From Corynespora cassiicola (Eukaryota > Ascomycota > Dothideomycetes > Pleosporales > Corynesporascaceae), in contig JAEUWY010000013.1 in assembly GCA_022059125.1 (NCBI GenBank), forward strand, positions 62,001-126,000: a stretch of DNA of 64,000 nucleotides. The letters are read 5' to 3'. Below the pieces are notes generated by a model that made no database searches, was not told the DNA's origin, and saw nothing but the letters and a program-made list of their open reading frames with translations. The stretch's first letter is position 1; every line of letters starts with the position of its first letter. Of this stretch, positions 52,612 through 62,855 are shown one piece after another. A program made the translations under genes and the position numbers.

Positions 52612-53550
52612 CTACACTGACTCATAGCCATATTGACAAGTCGTCTCGCTCTTCAAAACATCTTGAAAAGGGATAGCCGGGCCATAATATTGTGTGAGTC
52701 TGTTGATGAAGCCTATCAAGCGTGCATTTTCCTCAACTAAATTTACATTCTGCATATAGAGCTGCTTGTTCTCTTCGACTTTGAGTGAAAGATTTCTTTC
52801 GAGTTCTAAAAGGTTATCTGCCAACCCTATCAGTAACTTTCTAGTGAATTTGGAATTGGAAGTCAACCCACTATTCTTCTTTTGACGACTTTTTCGGGCT
52901 GCAGCCCTGTTGCGTAGCTTGCGACGCTCCACACCACTCAACCTTCTGTCATCTTCACTAGCGAGTAGATTTTCTTTCTCTTCCATATTCCTATCGATCC
53001 TTCTATCTGTAGTAGTGGATAGAATAGATGGTTCATGAGAGAAGTCACCCCGAGAGGCGAATTTTTTGCTCTTCTGGGGTTGGTTCGTAACGTTCTCCAT
53101 GGGCTCTTCGCTGTAGGGATCGAAGGGGAGAGAGAAACCGCGTCGAACCAATAGGTCCGATATCAAATGGTGCTGTAATTGCGAAGACTGCAAATGTGAG
53201 GTTTGTTTCTCCAGTTGTTGATGTGGTGGTATATCAAACGTAAAATCCAGCCCTTGCTCCTGGTTTTTAGGCCTGTACTTAATAGTGTCTTGAGTATTTA
53301 GAGACAGGTCGACTTCAAAGTCGGCAAATTCCGGCATAGAAAAGATGACTGGCTGGCAAGAAGACGTGGGGACAAAACCGTCTAGTGTTTTGTTCATGGC
53401 CCCGCCTCTCACATCGTTAGTATGAGAGAGGGTAAAGCTTTGGGAACCTCGCATTGCGCAGGGTTCTAGGTTGAACCCGATAGATTTCCCCCCATGGCTC
53501 GGTATCATATCCTGCTGGGTGTTCATGGTTGTGCTAATATCCGCAGACAT
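52612..53550 (-). CDS. bZIP transcription factor with a probable in-frame intron
   Basis: The unspliced frame has 312 residues. The basic region ERRKLRNRAAARKSRQKK (about residues 205-222) is a typical fungal bZIP signature, N-R-A-A-A-x-x-S-R. Between it and the zipper (L-A-D-N-L-L-E-L-E-R-N-L-S-L-K-V-E-E-N) lies a 45-nt stretch (52871-52827) that starts GTGGGT, ends GATAG, has no stop and is divisible by three. If it is spliced, the protein has 297 residues and a Leu falls ten residues after the last basic-region Arg, as in GCN4, with the next Leu seven residues on. The N-terminal 200 residues are Gln/Ser/Asp-rich (activation-type). A nuclear regulator of unknown targets. Confidence 0.88.
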   Translation of the reverse strand: MSADISTTMNTQQDMIPSHGGKSIGFNLEPCAMRGSQSFTLSHTNDVRGGAMNKTLDGFVPTSSCQPVIFSMPEFADFEVDLSLNTQDTIKYRPKNQEQGLDFTFDIPPHQQLEKQTSHLQSSQLQHHLISDLLVRRGFSLPFDPYSEEPMENVTNQPQKSKKFASRGDFSHEPSILSTTTDRRIDRNMEEKENLLASEDDRRLSGVERRKLRNRAAARKSRQKKNSGLTSNSKFTRKLLIGLADNLLELERNLSLKVEENKQLYMQNVNLVEENARLIGFINRLTQYYGPAIPFQDVLKSETTCQYGYESV

Positions 53551-54881
53551 AGCACAATTTTCTTCGTCGTTATGCGTTGGGTAAGTAGAAAAATAGATGC
53601 CGTACTGGAGGAGTTAGCAACTGAACATGAAAGAGTTAGAAAATTACACACTTGTTTTTGTTCATCCATGATATTGAAGCCCTAATAATCGACGGCAGTA
53701 TAAAGTGGGGCTAAAAAGTCATCTCGTGGCTGTTAGCCATCAGGACCGATTCTCTGAGCCTGCGGACGTGTGTTTCTTATATGCTATCTTCTTGCCATGG
53801 CGGTCAGTATTTCCCGATTGAGACTCGCACAAGGCCCTCGCATTTTCTCTTAAATGAACTCTTCATGGTTTTTGAGCGATTAACTCCAGTAGCCTAGCAG
53901 CTCCGCCACAGTCGGATGACATGGGAGGTATCATGAACCATGACTTTATGCACTCCCCGCATCAGGTACAGGGCGTGCAACATACTACTAATCAGAGGCT
54001 TCTTTTCCATCTCCATGGGGTTAAGAGCTTTTAACTGGCAAGGAAGACTTTTTTCCCGGGACTGACCGCGAACCAAAAGAAGTATGGTATCAGCTAGAGA
54101 TACAGGGTGGTAGATCATGCCAATACAGCCGGGGAAGGGGGCTCGGTTTTGAGATAAAGGTAACAAACAGACGTTTCCAAGGCTTCTGACTCCAAGAATC
54201 CCGACATTTGAGACCTAGACTCGGATATCTAACCTAATATTGCATAGAAAGGAGTAAGATTTGCTGACATGGTTGGCCTGATAGTGATACAATCGGTAGT
54301 CGCGCCCAATTTCGCAAGGTGATGCAACAAATGTCAAGGTACAGCTTCTGAGGCATAAAGAGCATTCCATGCATTGTCATCCCTGTGAATTTGGTCTGTA
54401 CTCTATGGCAGACTTGAACGGTCGTCGCGCATCTGATTATCATTCCTGGTGTCCTTCCGCGTAAGGGAAGTAACGCCGTCTGTACCGGACAACATCTCAT
54501 CCATGCGTTAAAGTATTCAAGATCATAGTGAAAACATTGACAAGGGCGAATCACATACGATATAAAGCTGAAGGCTACGCTATCCAGGGGACTTCGAAGC
54601 GGGGAAATGGAGCTAGGATCTACATACACTGAACACTGCCGCTGACGCCCAATTAAGACAATCTCCGTGCCTTTTTCATGCAAATGTAAGATGCTGCACA
54701 ATGAGCTATTGATTCGGGGCATCGGAGCCAGGCCTGACTTAGGGAAAAGGTGCTGCGCCTGCGCCGATCATACCGATCGTGGCTGGATGTGATGTATAGT
54801 GAGACAGCCACCTGTCTGGTACCATGCAATATACAAGTCCAGTCACTAGGTGAAATTGTTGAAGACTATTCATCACTAAGC
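53551..54881. other. Intergenic
   Basis: A minus-strand frame at 54234-54722 (162 codons, Cys-rich, no domain) is the only long one and is not convincing. Confidence 0.4.
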
Positions 54882-55939
54882 CTAGCGCCGGGCAGTATCA
54901 GAGGTCAGGCTTTCCAAACGAAACGCCTGCATAGCACCATTCTCATTCGATGAAGACACATAATGCCTGTTTCCTGAGAGCCTGAGAGTGTTACGTTTGA
55001 TACTTGCCGAGCAAAGTACCAAAGGGCTCAATAAATTTGCAATCATACAAACCTATTTGTGTCAGACCTTTCGTTGAAGTATGCTTAAAACTTACAAGTA
55101 ATACAATCAAAAATGGCAGTTCGATGTGGCCTTTTTCCCAGATGGTAGATATGCTGAGAGAAATTGCTCCAGCAATTTGGAAACATGCCGCAGTGAAATT
55201 TGCGGATCTCAATCTGGTAAGGAATCTTACAGTCTCTGGGTCAGATTCTTGAAGCCCTGTCTGAATACGTGCTTTCATCCACTGGTGTGGAGCTGCTGAA
55301 GATAGGTAAGATGCGACTGCTAGATGAAAAAGCAGAACAGACACAAAAATAACGTCTACAGTCGAATCTCTAAGTGTTTTTTTTAGCAGAAAACCAAAGT
55401 TATGTGAATATTGATATCAGCCCCACCTGACAAGATAGAAGACGACAGATGTCGCAGACATTGCCAACGTAAACATGACGTAGGTTAAACGAATTAACCA
55501 ATTGGAATACAAAAAATAGCGTAGGATACAGGGAAGCTATAGAATTTAGCTGTCCAGCTCCTATTTCGGGTTTTAGGTTTCTTGCATTTGTGCCTGCCTG
55601 CAACTGCAGACTATACAACATTACCAGCTTCATCCAATGGACAGTATGGTGGGTAACAAGCGAAATCAGGATTGCCGTCATACTAGCTATGGAAAAGCCG
55701 ACTTCGATTATGTTGAAAAAAGCTTCTAGAGCTCTTTCCCAAGCATAGTCGTACTCTGATATTCCATTAGTGGATTCCTGTGAGATTAGAAGACGATAAA
55801 TGAATAAGAGGGAAGCGCAGATGATGGCTAGCAAACAAGGGATGAAAATGATGAGAATTCCCGTCATTTCGAGTGCTATGGAAAAGACAAAGAACATCAG
55901 ATAACCGTGGACAGTCCAGTGTCTAAATAGGCCGGTCAT
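54882..55939 (-). CDS. Multi-pass (about seven-span) membrane protein, four exons
   Basis: Exons 55939-55586, 55536-55427, 55369-55096 and 55052-54882 give 302 residues with consistent phases 0, 2, 0. Intron 1 (49 nt) is a GC-AG intron (AAT|GCAAGA...TATAG, branch GCTAAAT). Intron 2 (57 nt) is GTGGGG...CTTAG. Intron 3 (43 nt) is GTAAGT...AATAG with CTGAC branch. Each splice turns a weak frame into a continuous hydrophobic helix, e.g. T-Y-V-M-F-T-L-A-M-S-A-T-S-V-V-F-Y-L-V in exon 2 and P-F-L-I-V-L-L-V-C-M-I-A-N-L-L across intron 3. The cytosolic tail is Ser/Asn-rich. The family is unnamed; it may be distantly related to the 46.7-kb gene. Confidence 0.78.
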
Positions 55940-56843
55940 TATCCTGCTGTTTGAAATTTGCCACCAGGATGCATCAATGAGCGTTATGATGATCTGTTAC
56001 ACTGTCATCAAGAGTGTAGACTTGGATGGAGGTGGGGACATGCTGGGGCGTTTACATCACTGTGCCATGATACTACCCTGGCATGATTGGACTTTGCTTG
56101 GACCGGCTGACGTGTCTTCATGACATGCCACCCGACAGAACACGCATGCTTGTACAGGCTGAAGTCACTTCCATGACATGATTTCGAAACAAAATAAACT
56201 TTACGCATGGATAGAAGCCTCGCTTCAGGTCGCTATACAATTTGTAGACTTTGATGGGTTGCCTGAGAGTATCGCGAGTGTTCGTTATTATCGCTGTTAG
56301 CTTAGGCTCAACCCTGTGATATCTGACAATTAAGTTTCTGTGATATTCCTCATATATGGTATCCTGTTGCTTAATAGTTGAGTTTTTTTCGGCTTGTCTA
56401 AATAGCATGAGGGACTGCTCCCCAATACCATCCTGGTGCATTAGCTAATTTTTCCGAACACGGTGTATATGTTTAGAATCTTTATGACTATGGACATCCA
56501 GTTCTTACATGACTAAACCGATACGCCATGGAACGAGCTGATGAGATGGCACCGAGAAACACATCAGCCGTTAGAACCTAGTAATAGCAAGGTTAATCAC
56601 GCGTGTCCCCCATTTCAGTCTTGCTTCCCGAGTGCAACAGGGGTATGCATAAATGTATGACTAACCAATATATTGGAGTGCCGAGTGTTCGAAGGGTGTT
56701 AACATACTGCATTCTTATGTAATGGATGTCAAGTAAATGAGGATATAAAAAGCCTGAAGAAGTCAACCCTTTTTGCTCTAACTTCTAGCTTAACTCCCTG
56801 GTTCCCGTTGTCTCCTGCATTTTCAATTACTGATTGATGGGCC
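55940..56843. other. Divergent intergenic region
   Basis: Short frames only (e.g. 56118-56441 minus). A TATA-like GGATATAAAAAG lies at 56740-56751, about 95 bp upstream of the ATG at 56844. Confidence 0.4.
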
Positions 56844-57465
56844 ATGTCTAACTCCCAGCTTTCATCCTCGGATGATTCAACCACCACGATTCCATACGAT
56901 AGTTTGTATGCTGATATGGTATGATACCCTTTCAAAATTTACAGACTCTGCTTAATGGCCTGTAGCTAGTGAGAGACTTACAAAAGAAAGATGCAATGGA
57001 TGTAGAGGTATTTTACCGATGTACTGATTCTTTCATTTCGAATCTAATCTCTTATGGACGTAGCCTGCTTCAGATTCACCAAGTCACGATAGCAATGGTA
57101 TATCCAAGTCGCCTTTTGAGTCATGGGGTAACAATCAAGAAAAAAAACGTGGGAGAAAACGCCCCCGTTCAATGATCGAATCAGATGTAGAGGACAGGAC
57201 TCCAGGCACAAGGGAAGATTGTCCCAGGGTAGTCAGCTATCAAGCTCAGGAGCGGAATAAACGGCTTGCCACAAAGAAAAAGCCAGAGAATTATATCCTG
57301 ATGACTGTGGAATTACTGAGGGCTGATACTGTCGTAAGTTCTCTGGAGAGCTTGCTAGAGAAAATCCGTCAGCTTGAAGACAGGTTGGAAGCCCTTGAAA
57401 AAGAAAGATCAGAAAAGCCAGGTACGCTCAAGGAGCCAACAAAAAGGATCCACCATACAGATTAA
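56844..57465 (+). CDS. AT-hook and coiled-coil protein
   Basis: Three exons, 56844-56918, 56966-57007 and 57064-57465, giving 172 residues, all joins phase 0. Introns are 47 nt (GTATGA...TGTAG) and 56 nt (GTATTT...CGTAG with TCTAATC branch). The N-terminus is Ser/Asp-rich. A basic motif KKRGRKRPR (about residues 62-70) resembles an AT-hook core. A C-terminal heptad helix (S-L-E-S-L-L-E-K-I-R-Q-L-E-D-R-L-E-A-L-E) spans about residues 130-155. It likely binds AT-rich DNA and dimerises. The most obvious single frame (57172-57465) misses the basic motif, which lies upstream of it in the third exon. Confidence 0.72.
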
Positions 57466-58722
57466 GCCAAAAATATTTCCGAGTTCATCTTAATAAAACA
57501 TGAAGACGCGTGTCTAGAATATTTTTAGTAGTGTTGCGGTGGCCAATATGTGGTGAAATGGAACACTCTGTTCTTTGTATTGGGGCGGGGTAGTGTTCCC
57601 TTATATAGTGCTAGTCTACATCTGAAACAGGGGTAACTTTCCCGTGATATAGTATTAACGACATTGTAAACGATTGTCCGAAGTCGACGTGTTAGCTGTT
57701 GGAAGCGATAGTGACAAGATAAATGATTGCATTGCTGCATAAGCTCGGCTGGCAACGGATATTTACAAATGAGCTAAGCGAGTGCTGCAGTGGCTGAGAA
57801 GCCACATGAGCAGATAAGACTTACAGTATAGCACCTTTTTGGACGATTGAATGCCCGCAAATGAAGCCTTCGTCTCTACAATGTGTTCAAGTTCGCTTCA
57901 CGGTAACTACAAGACCTAGGACGGGTAGCGTTATGATGTTCGGACTTAAGCTTGTTAATAACGAACCTCCTACCCCTCATATCTGATGAAGAACAAAATG
58001 CATAGCATGTTCTCGATTTAAAACGGCTCTTTCCCCGACATGAAATGGAAACTTTCACAAGATTCTCGTGTATCAGAGATTTACACCTTCAGAAGAACCA
58101 GTTTCTGGCAATTGCAACTACAGTTCTCATATATGATGGCATAACACGGTAAGGCTAGTCAAGACTTGATGGAATATTCTTGAAAACGCGTTGAGGCGGA
58201 GTTCCACAGTTCATGACCCCAACGCACACAAATGCTGGGACATCCAGAGTGCCATAGAATGCCTTTAGCAGAGCAAAATGATCGTCCTTTCTTCATCTAA
58301 ATTTGTTAGATTCGTTCGAGATGCCGCAGAGGAATCCTAGCACTCAGTGGCTCCGTGCTGCGTTCCTGACCAAGGAAGCGCAGGAACTCTGGGACACCCT
58401 TCACCCTAAAGTGAATAACCTTGTCAACAAAGAACACCAAGAGCTTATTGCCATGTACGAAGAAGCGAAGGATATACGGAGCGAAGACAATCGGAACCTC
58501 GCACAGGCATACTGCTATAGCTTTGCCTTGAGCAAGGCGAACAAGCCAATCGACAGCATATGTACAATCCGATCGTCCCGATGAGAGTGCAGAAGCTGAC
58601 GAAAAGCAGACAGGCTACTTCTCAAACAAGACAAAGCTGATCAGATAGCAGCAGAAGCTCTCTCCAAAGGCCTGTAATCAGAACTACCTTGAAAAGCTAC
58701 ACGACAAGCCACATCAATCAGA
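57466..58722. other. Intergenic with a degenerate coding-like segment
   Basis: Only the segment at 58312-58680 looks partly coding (see separate entry). Confidence 0.35.
58312..58680 (+). pseudogene. Degenerate coding-like segment
   Basis: A frame from ATG 58312 encodes about 90 helical residues (W-L-R-A-A-F-L-T-K-E-A-Q-E-L-W-D-T-L). After its stop a neighbouring frame continues with S-D-R-P-D-E-S-A-E-A-D-E-K-Q-T-G-Y-F-S-N-K. A third frame near 58636-58677 reads A-D-Q-I-A-A-E-A-L-S-K-G-L, reminiscent of the end of copia RNase H but not enough to assign. It may be a frameshifted gene remnant. Confidence 0.3.
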
Positions 58723-58834
58723 TGTCAAAGATTGAGCGATGCAGGTAGTAGTCACGTGATCTCGGAGCTTGTATCTAGTCTAGCGATCCTCAGCCCCAAT
58801 GGGATAACTCTTACACCTCCACCCACTTTTGACA
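58723..58834 (+). repeat. Solo copia-type LTR (112-bp subfamily)
   Basis: TGTCAAAGATT...CTTTTGACA, 112 bp, flanked by a perfect 5-bp duplication TCAGA (58718-58722 and 58835-58839). It is the reverse-complement match of 46225-46336. Confidence 0.92.
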
Positions 58835-58839
58835 TCAGA

Positions 58840-59241
58840 AATACAATGACTGAACGACATCTTGGATGACATGCAATGGAAAGTGCATGCGTGGTTGTGA
58901 GGGGAAGGATGAGGGGAGATGGGAGAGATGGGGGATCAGTGATGGGAAGATAACACCGACAGCATGTCGGGGGTCACGGTATGGATAGGTGGTCACCTTG
59001 ATGATATAGTACTCTTCCTACCTTGTTTAGCACTGCAGATCAGGAACCTTTCCATGAGGGTTCACATACTTAGTTTCATACATTTAACTCAGCTGCACAC
59101 TCATAGTCAACCCATCCCTACGATAGATGCTGGCCTTTGGGTGACCAGCATAGCTGTGGTTTGATTGCATTGAGAAGTAAAACCAACTGTTGCGCGTAAA
59201 TGAGACATGTGCTGTCCGGCACAAGGAATACGGGTAGGTTT
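58840..59241. other. Intergenic
   Basis: Contains a GGGGAGATGGGAGAGATGGGGGATC purine-rich patch (58913-58937). No gene. Confidence 0.4.
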
Positions 59242-59364
59242 TGTCAAAACTTTGGGGGTGAAAGAGTTATCGTATTGTCAAGGCGGGATCTGAGACTAAG
59301 TAGTGACGCTAGCTAGTCATGTGTGTTAGTCACATGACCACTGCCTTCATCGCCCATCTTGACA
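59242..59364 (-). repeat. Solo copia-type LTR (122-bp subfamily)
   Basis: 123 bp, reverse complement of the LTRs of the full element with about ten differences (TGTCAAAACTTTGGGGGTG at the left end). Flanks GGTTT and GATTT are a one-mismatch 5-bp duplication. It is older than the full-length copy. Confidence 0.92.
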
Positions 59365-59369
59365 GATTT

Positions 59370-59884
59370 CCATTGGTACCTACCGAAATTAATTCAGTCA
59401 TCATTTCTATTTCCCTTGTCTCTATTCCAGAAGCAAATGCGGCCTTATGAGTCGCAATAGTTGCGTTGTATCCTACGTCGAGCACAAACAATGATCACTC
59501 AGTGATTGCCGCCTTGCTAGAAATTATAGAACCTCGCATTCAGCTTTGATGTATTCGTCTAGGTGAATTATGCATGGATGGCTTATCGTAGCCATCTTTG
59601 AAAATGCATCGCCTTTAACCACCAATCTTATCGTCGCTCTTTGCCAAAAACCTCTCACAAAGCTAGAATCAGGAGCCACAGTAATTAAACTTGAGACTAC
59701 CGTTGCTCGAGAAATAGTCACATAGAATATCGTAACGGCGGTTCTGAGGGTACAATGATTTCGGGTAATATTAAGCAACGGTTAAATACATTGCCAATGT
59801 ACGAATGCTAAGGAGTCGATGGCGAGTCGAAAAAATAACGATATTGTAATGATTGCCACTGCCGTGGCCGCCCAATCTGTTCTT
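59370..59884. other. Intergenic
   Basis: 515 bp, short frames only; lies 3' of the chromodomain gene. Confidence 0.4.
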
Positions 59885-61433
59885 TCACCCTAAGCTCACC
59901 GGCTTATTATCCCAAGGGTAGTCATCCGCATCTCGATCATCTTCCCAACACCGTATCCAGTACCCCAGTGATTTTGGTGGCCCGGGATGCTTAAGATTGG
60001 CATCATGAAAGTCACGAAGCTTATATGGACTATTCTTGAAGTTCCGCGCATTGTACCAGACTGGATCGTCCTGACAGCCTAACCATTTGACACGGTACTG
60101 TAGCTTTCCACGACGGAGACGGGCGTCAACGATGTATTCCACTTCGTACTCTTCTTCCTGTTCGTCTCTGTCGATCGAATGTGCCCTCTGCATCTGCAAG
60201 GAAGGAGCGGAGACGTTTTTGTGGATATTCAAGTTAGGCGATACCTCTCCGCCGCTTGCGGCTGATTCGGGCTCCTCGCTGTAGCAAAGAGAGCAGTTAT
60301 GCTCACTATTCCTGCAAGCCTCCATTTTCGATCTAGTATTCCCGCAAAGCATTTCTAACGTCTTGTTCGGGGTTGGATATCGCCGTTTACGAACGGCTGT
60401 ATCGGTCGTCCGCGAAAGCTTTCGTTTATTCTTAAACATAGTGTTGCTTAATCGGTCGAGGTAACTATCACTATCGCTGTGGTCGTCACGACTCCTCGGT
60501 TCTTGAAGCACGGTAGTGTCATCTGATTCAGGTTAGCAAAGAATGGATACGAAGCGGACTGGACTTACTTCGTCTGCTTAGCGCTGGATCATGCAGGATC
60601 GGCTGTAACTCGTTTTTGGTGTCTTTCTGTGAAGTGCCATAAGCGTCTTGCGTTGGTCGTTCGAAAAAGTAGCTGTGCTGTCCATCTACATTGCAAACTA
60701 TGTCACCACTATCAATTAGGTCGCTTAATACGGTGTCTGCCTCTAGTATCTCTTCCGTATAGTGCACAGCCTTCTCCATATCTTCACTGGAGTGATTACT
60801 ACTGATAAGATCTGGCATAGTCGGGTTTGCGCCCTCGGGTTGGCCGTTGGTGTACAATTGGCATTCCAGTTTGCCCAAAGTGACATTCAGTGCGATTGGT
60901 TCGTCTTTGATTTCCACCATATTCTCTGCACGGGTTCAGTACATGATGTGTACGGGCTTCCACACTGATTTGAAATCTACACACCTGAACTGCCTCCCTC
61001 GACAGCGGTAGACCGATTTGGGTGCATGTCGATGCTCCCAATGCCGTGATCTGTAATGGAGGCCATTTGCAGGCATTTGTCGCGTTTCCTTTGGTCAAGC
61101 GAAGCACAGTGGCTCTCGCCAACAGTTTTCTTGCCTTCTTCAATTTTAGAGTGACAGTCGCTATCCTTTCTTGCAGCTTCGTCAGGCTGGCTCTCTGTGG
61201 ATGCGTCAGTGATCAGGAAAGAATCAGCTTCGAAAATTGCTCCTCCCCCTCTTTTTCTTTCAGTAGCTGTGGGAAGACGTGCCTGTCTCTGTCGATATGA
61301 GCTCTGGAGCCACAGGCGCGGTCTTAGGTTTGGGACGCCGAGATTTCTGTTTGGGAACAGGTGGTTCGTAATAGCGGAATGGATCCCCCGTGGGTGCTTG
61401 CAGAGGGTAAGAGATTTCGAAGGAGTTCTGCAT
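59885..61433 (-). CDS. Chromodomain protein
   Basis: The well-supported part comprises an exon ending at 60985, the exon 60925-60569 and the last exon 60522-59885. Introns are 59 nt (60984-60926, GTGTGT...TGCAG, phase 1) and 46 nt (60568-60523, GTAAGT...ATCAG with GCTAAC branch, phase 1). The chromodomain near the C-terminus reads EYEVEYIVDARLRRGKLQYR then V-K-W-L-G-C-Q-D-D-P-V-W-Y-N, with the aromatic-cage positions filled, as in methyl-lysine readers. Upstream residues are acidic and charged with SUMO-like K-D-E. The 5' part runs in two frames: a start at 61433 (M-Q-N-S-F-E-I-S-Y-P) and a second frame from about 61290. The join there was not resolved. It probably binds methylated histone H3 in heterochromatin. 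Confidence 0.85.
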
Positions 61434-62855
61434 GGCTATTGCTACTACTACTACTCCTACCTGTAAGAGGCCTTTTCGATGCAAGAAAGAGGCTGGATCG
61501 AAAAAAAGGTTTAAATATGCAGAAAGGTAGTCCAAGAGTGGTCATTAACCTAAAGAACCTCGGGTGTTTGTGCGGATGGTGTTTGCTGCCTAGCAGGATC
61601 CAGCCGCAAAGACTCCCCCTGTTTGACCTGATTTAGCCACGTTGACACCGACCAACTCTTTGTGGACCAATTGCGAACACACTCGACTAAGATTCGCGGA
61701 CGGTCCGCAAACCACGTCACCCTCGACTGCCTTTCATGCATTTCAATGTCCTATGGAGGGGAACTAGCTCTATTGGGGGCAGGGTCATACGTCATCTCCT
61801 GAACGGATTGACAATGCCGAAATCTCGAGAGGGCAGTCTCTCCGTCCAGTCTACCCGTCTGCGGTCTAATATGGTCTAGATGAAACCCGAAGTCCGGCGG
61901 CTTCTCCTATGAGCATGTGGCCGGCTCGATTTTTCTTCAGACCCAAGGTTGTACAGTGGCACGTCCGAGGCTAGTAAGTATCCGTTGGGTCTGGCTGAAC
62001 TAGTCTTTCAGGGAGAGAAGGGGGAACGGCGTCCTCGTATGCATGTTCCAGGGAAACGTGGAATCCAGCCCTCCGGCCTTATTCTAGTCTGTAACGCTGC
62101 AGTACGACGCTGCTAGCATCAGAGTGCGGCTGATGGCTGCACTCTAAGAAGAAATACAAACGAATCATGTCCCTTTTCAGTACGGCTGCATGATCCTCTG
62201 GTTGCATCCTCCCAGATGACGTGTTCACAAAAGGCGTCGGCCAAGTGACCTCGAAATTTCCGCCGCAAATCTAGGTTCATTGACAAATACCTGCTGACGC
62301 GGCCTTGCCGGAGAAGGGTGATGGCCATCCGTAAGTGGGAAGTCAGGGGAAAGTGGCAAAACGAGCTTCGTCATCGCCGCCGTCGGCTACTGCTACCACC
62401 ACGGTGGAGTGCAGAGAAAGAAAGAGAGAGAGAGAGGGGGGGGGGGGGGGACGAGACCATCGATACAGTATCTGCATCTTCGGATCCTCAAGCTCACAAT
62501 AAAATCAGTCAAATCCAAGGAAATACTTCTCCAAGCTGAACGCCCACAGAAGCGGGACCAGGCAAGAGGCATGCGCAAGGCCGTGTCGGGCGGCGAAGCG
62601 TTGTCGAGCAAACTGCCGGGCTGAGGCCCAGCCGGAACCATCAGTGTCGACTGGCAAGGGGTACGAGTGTGATGTAGGGGTAAGAGTAGAGAGAAAAAGC
62701 GAGAGGGGAAGAGCGAAGAAGGGGTTTTATGTCAGACGTCGAGGTCAATTGCCAGTTCGAGCGTAGCGCCAAAAAACCGTAAGCAGGGCCCCGGATTACC
62801 CAAACGGGGTGCGTCCATTTCCTGATGCAGGCTTGCCGTCTGATTGTTTACTCTT
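61434..62855. other. Intergenic before the AT-rich block
   Basis: No gene seen. Contains a GA-run merging into a 14-G homopolymer (62420-62451). Confidence 0.4.
62415..62451. repeat. Simple repeat: GA-rich run into poly-G
   Basis: GAAAGAAAGAGAGAGAGAGA followed by about 14 consecutive G residues. Such a G-run may be mis-sized in the assembly. Confidence 0.9.

Noticed and set aside
58636..58677. A-D-Q-I-A-A-E-A-L-S-K-G-L as the end of a truncated copia pol
   Set aside because: Thirteen residues are too few, and the adjacent solo LTR has its own perfect target duplication, so it did not arise from the same element.
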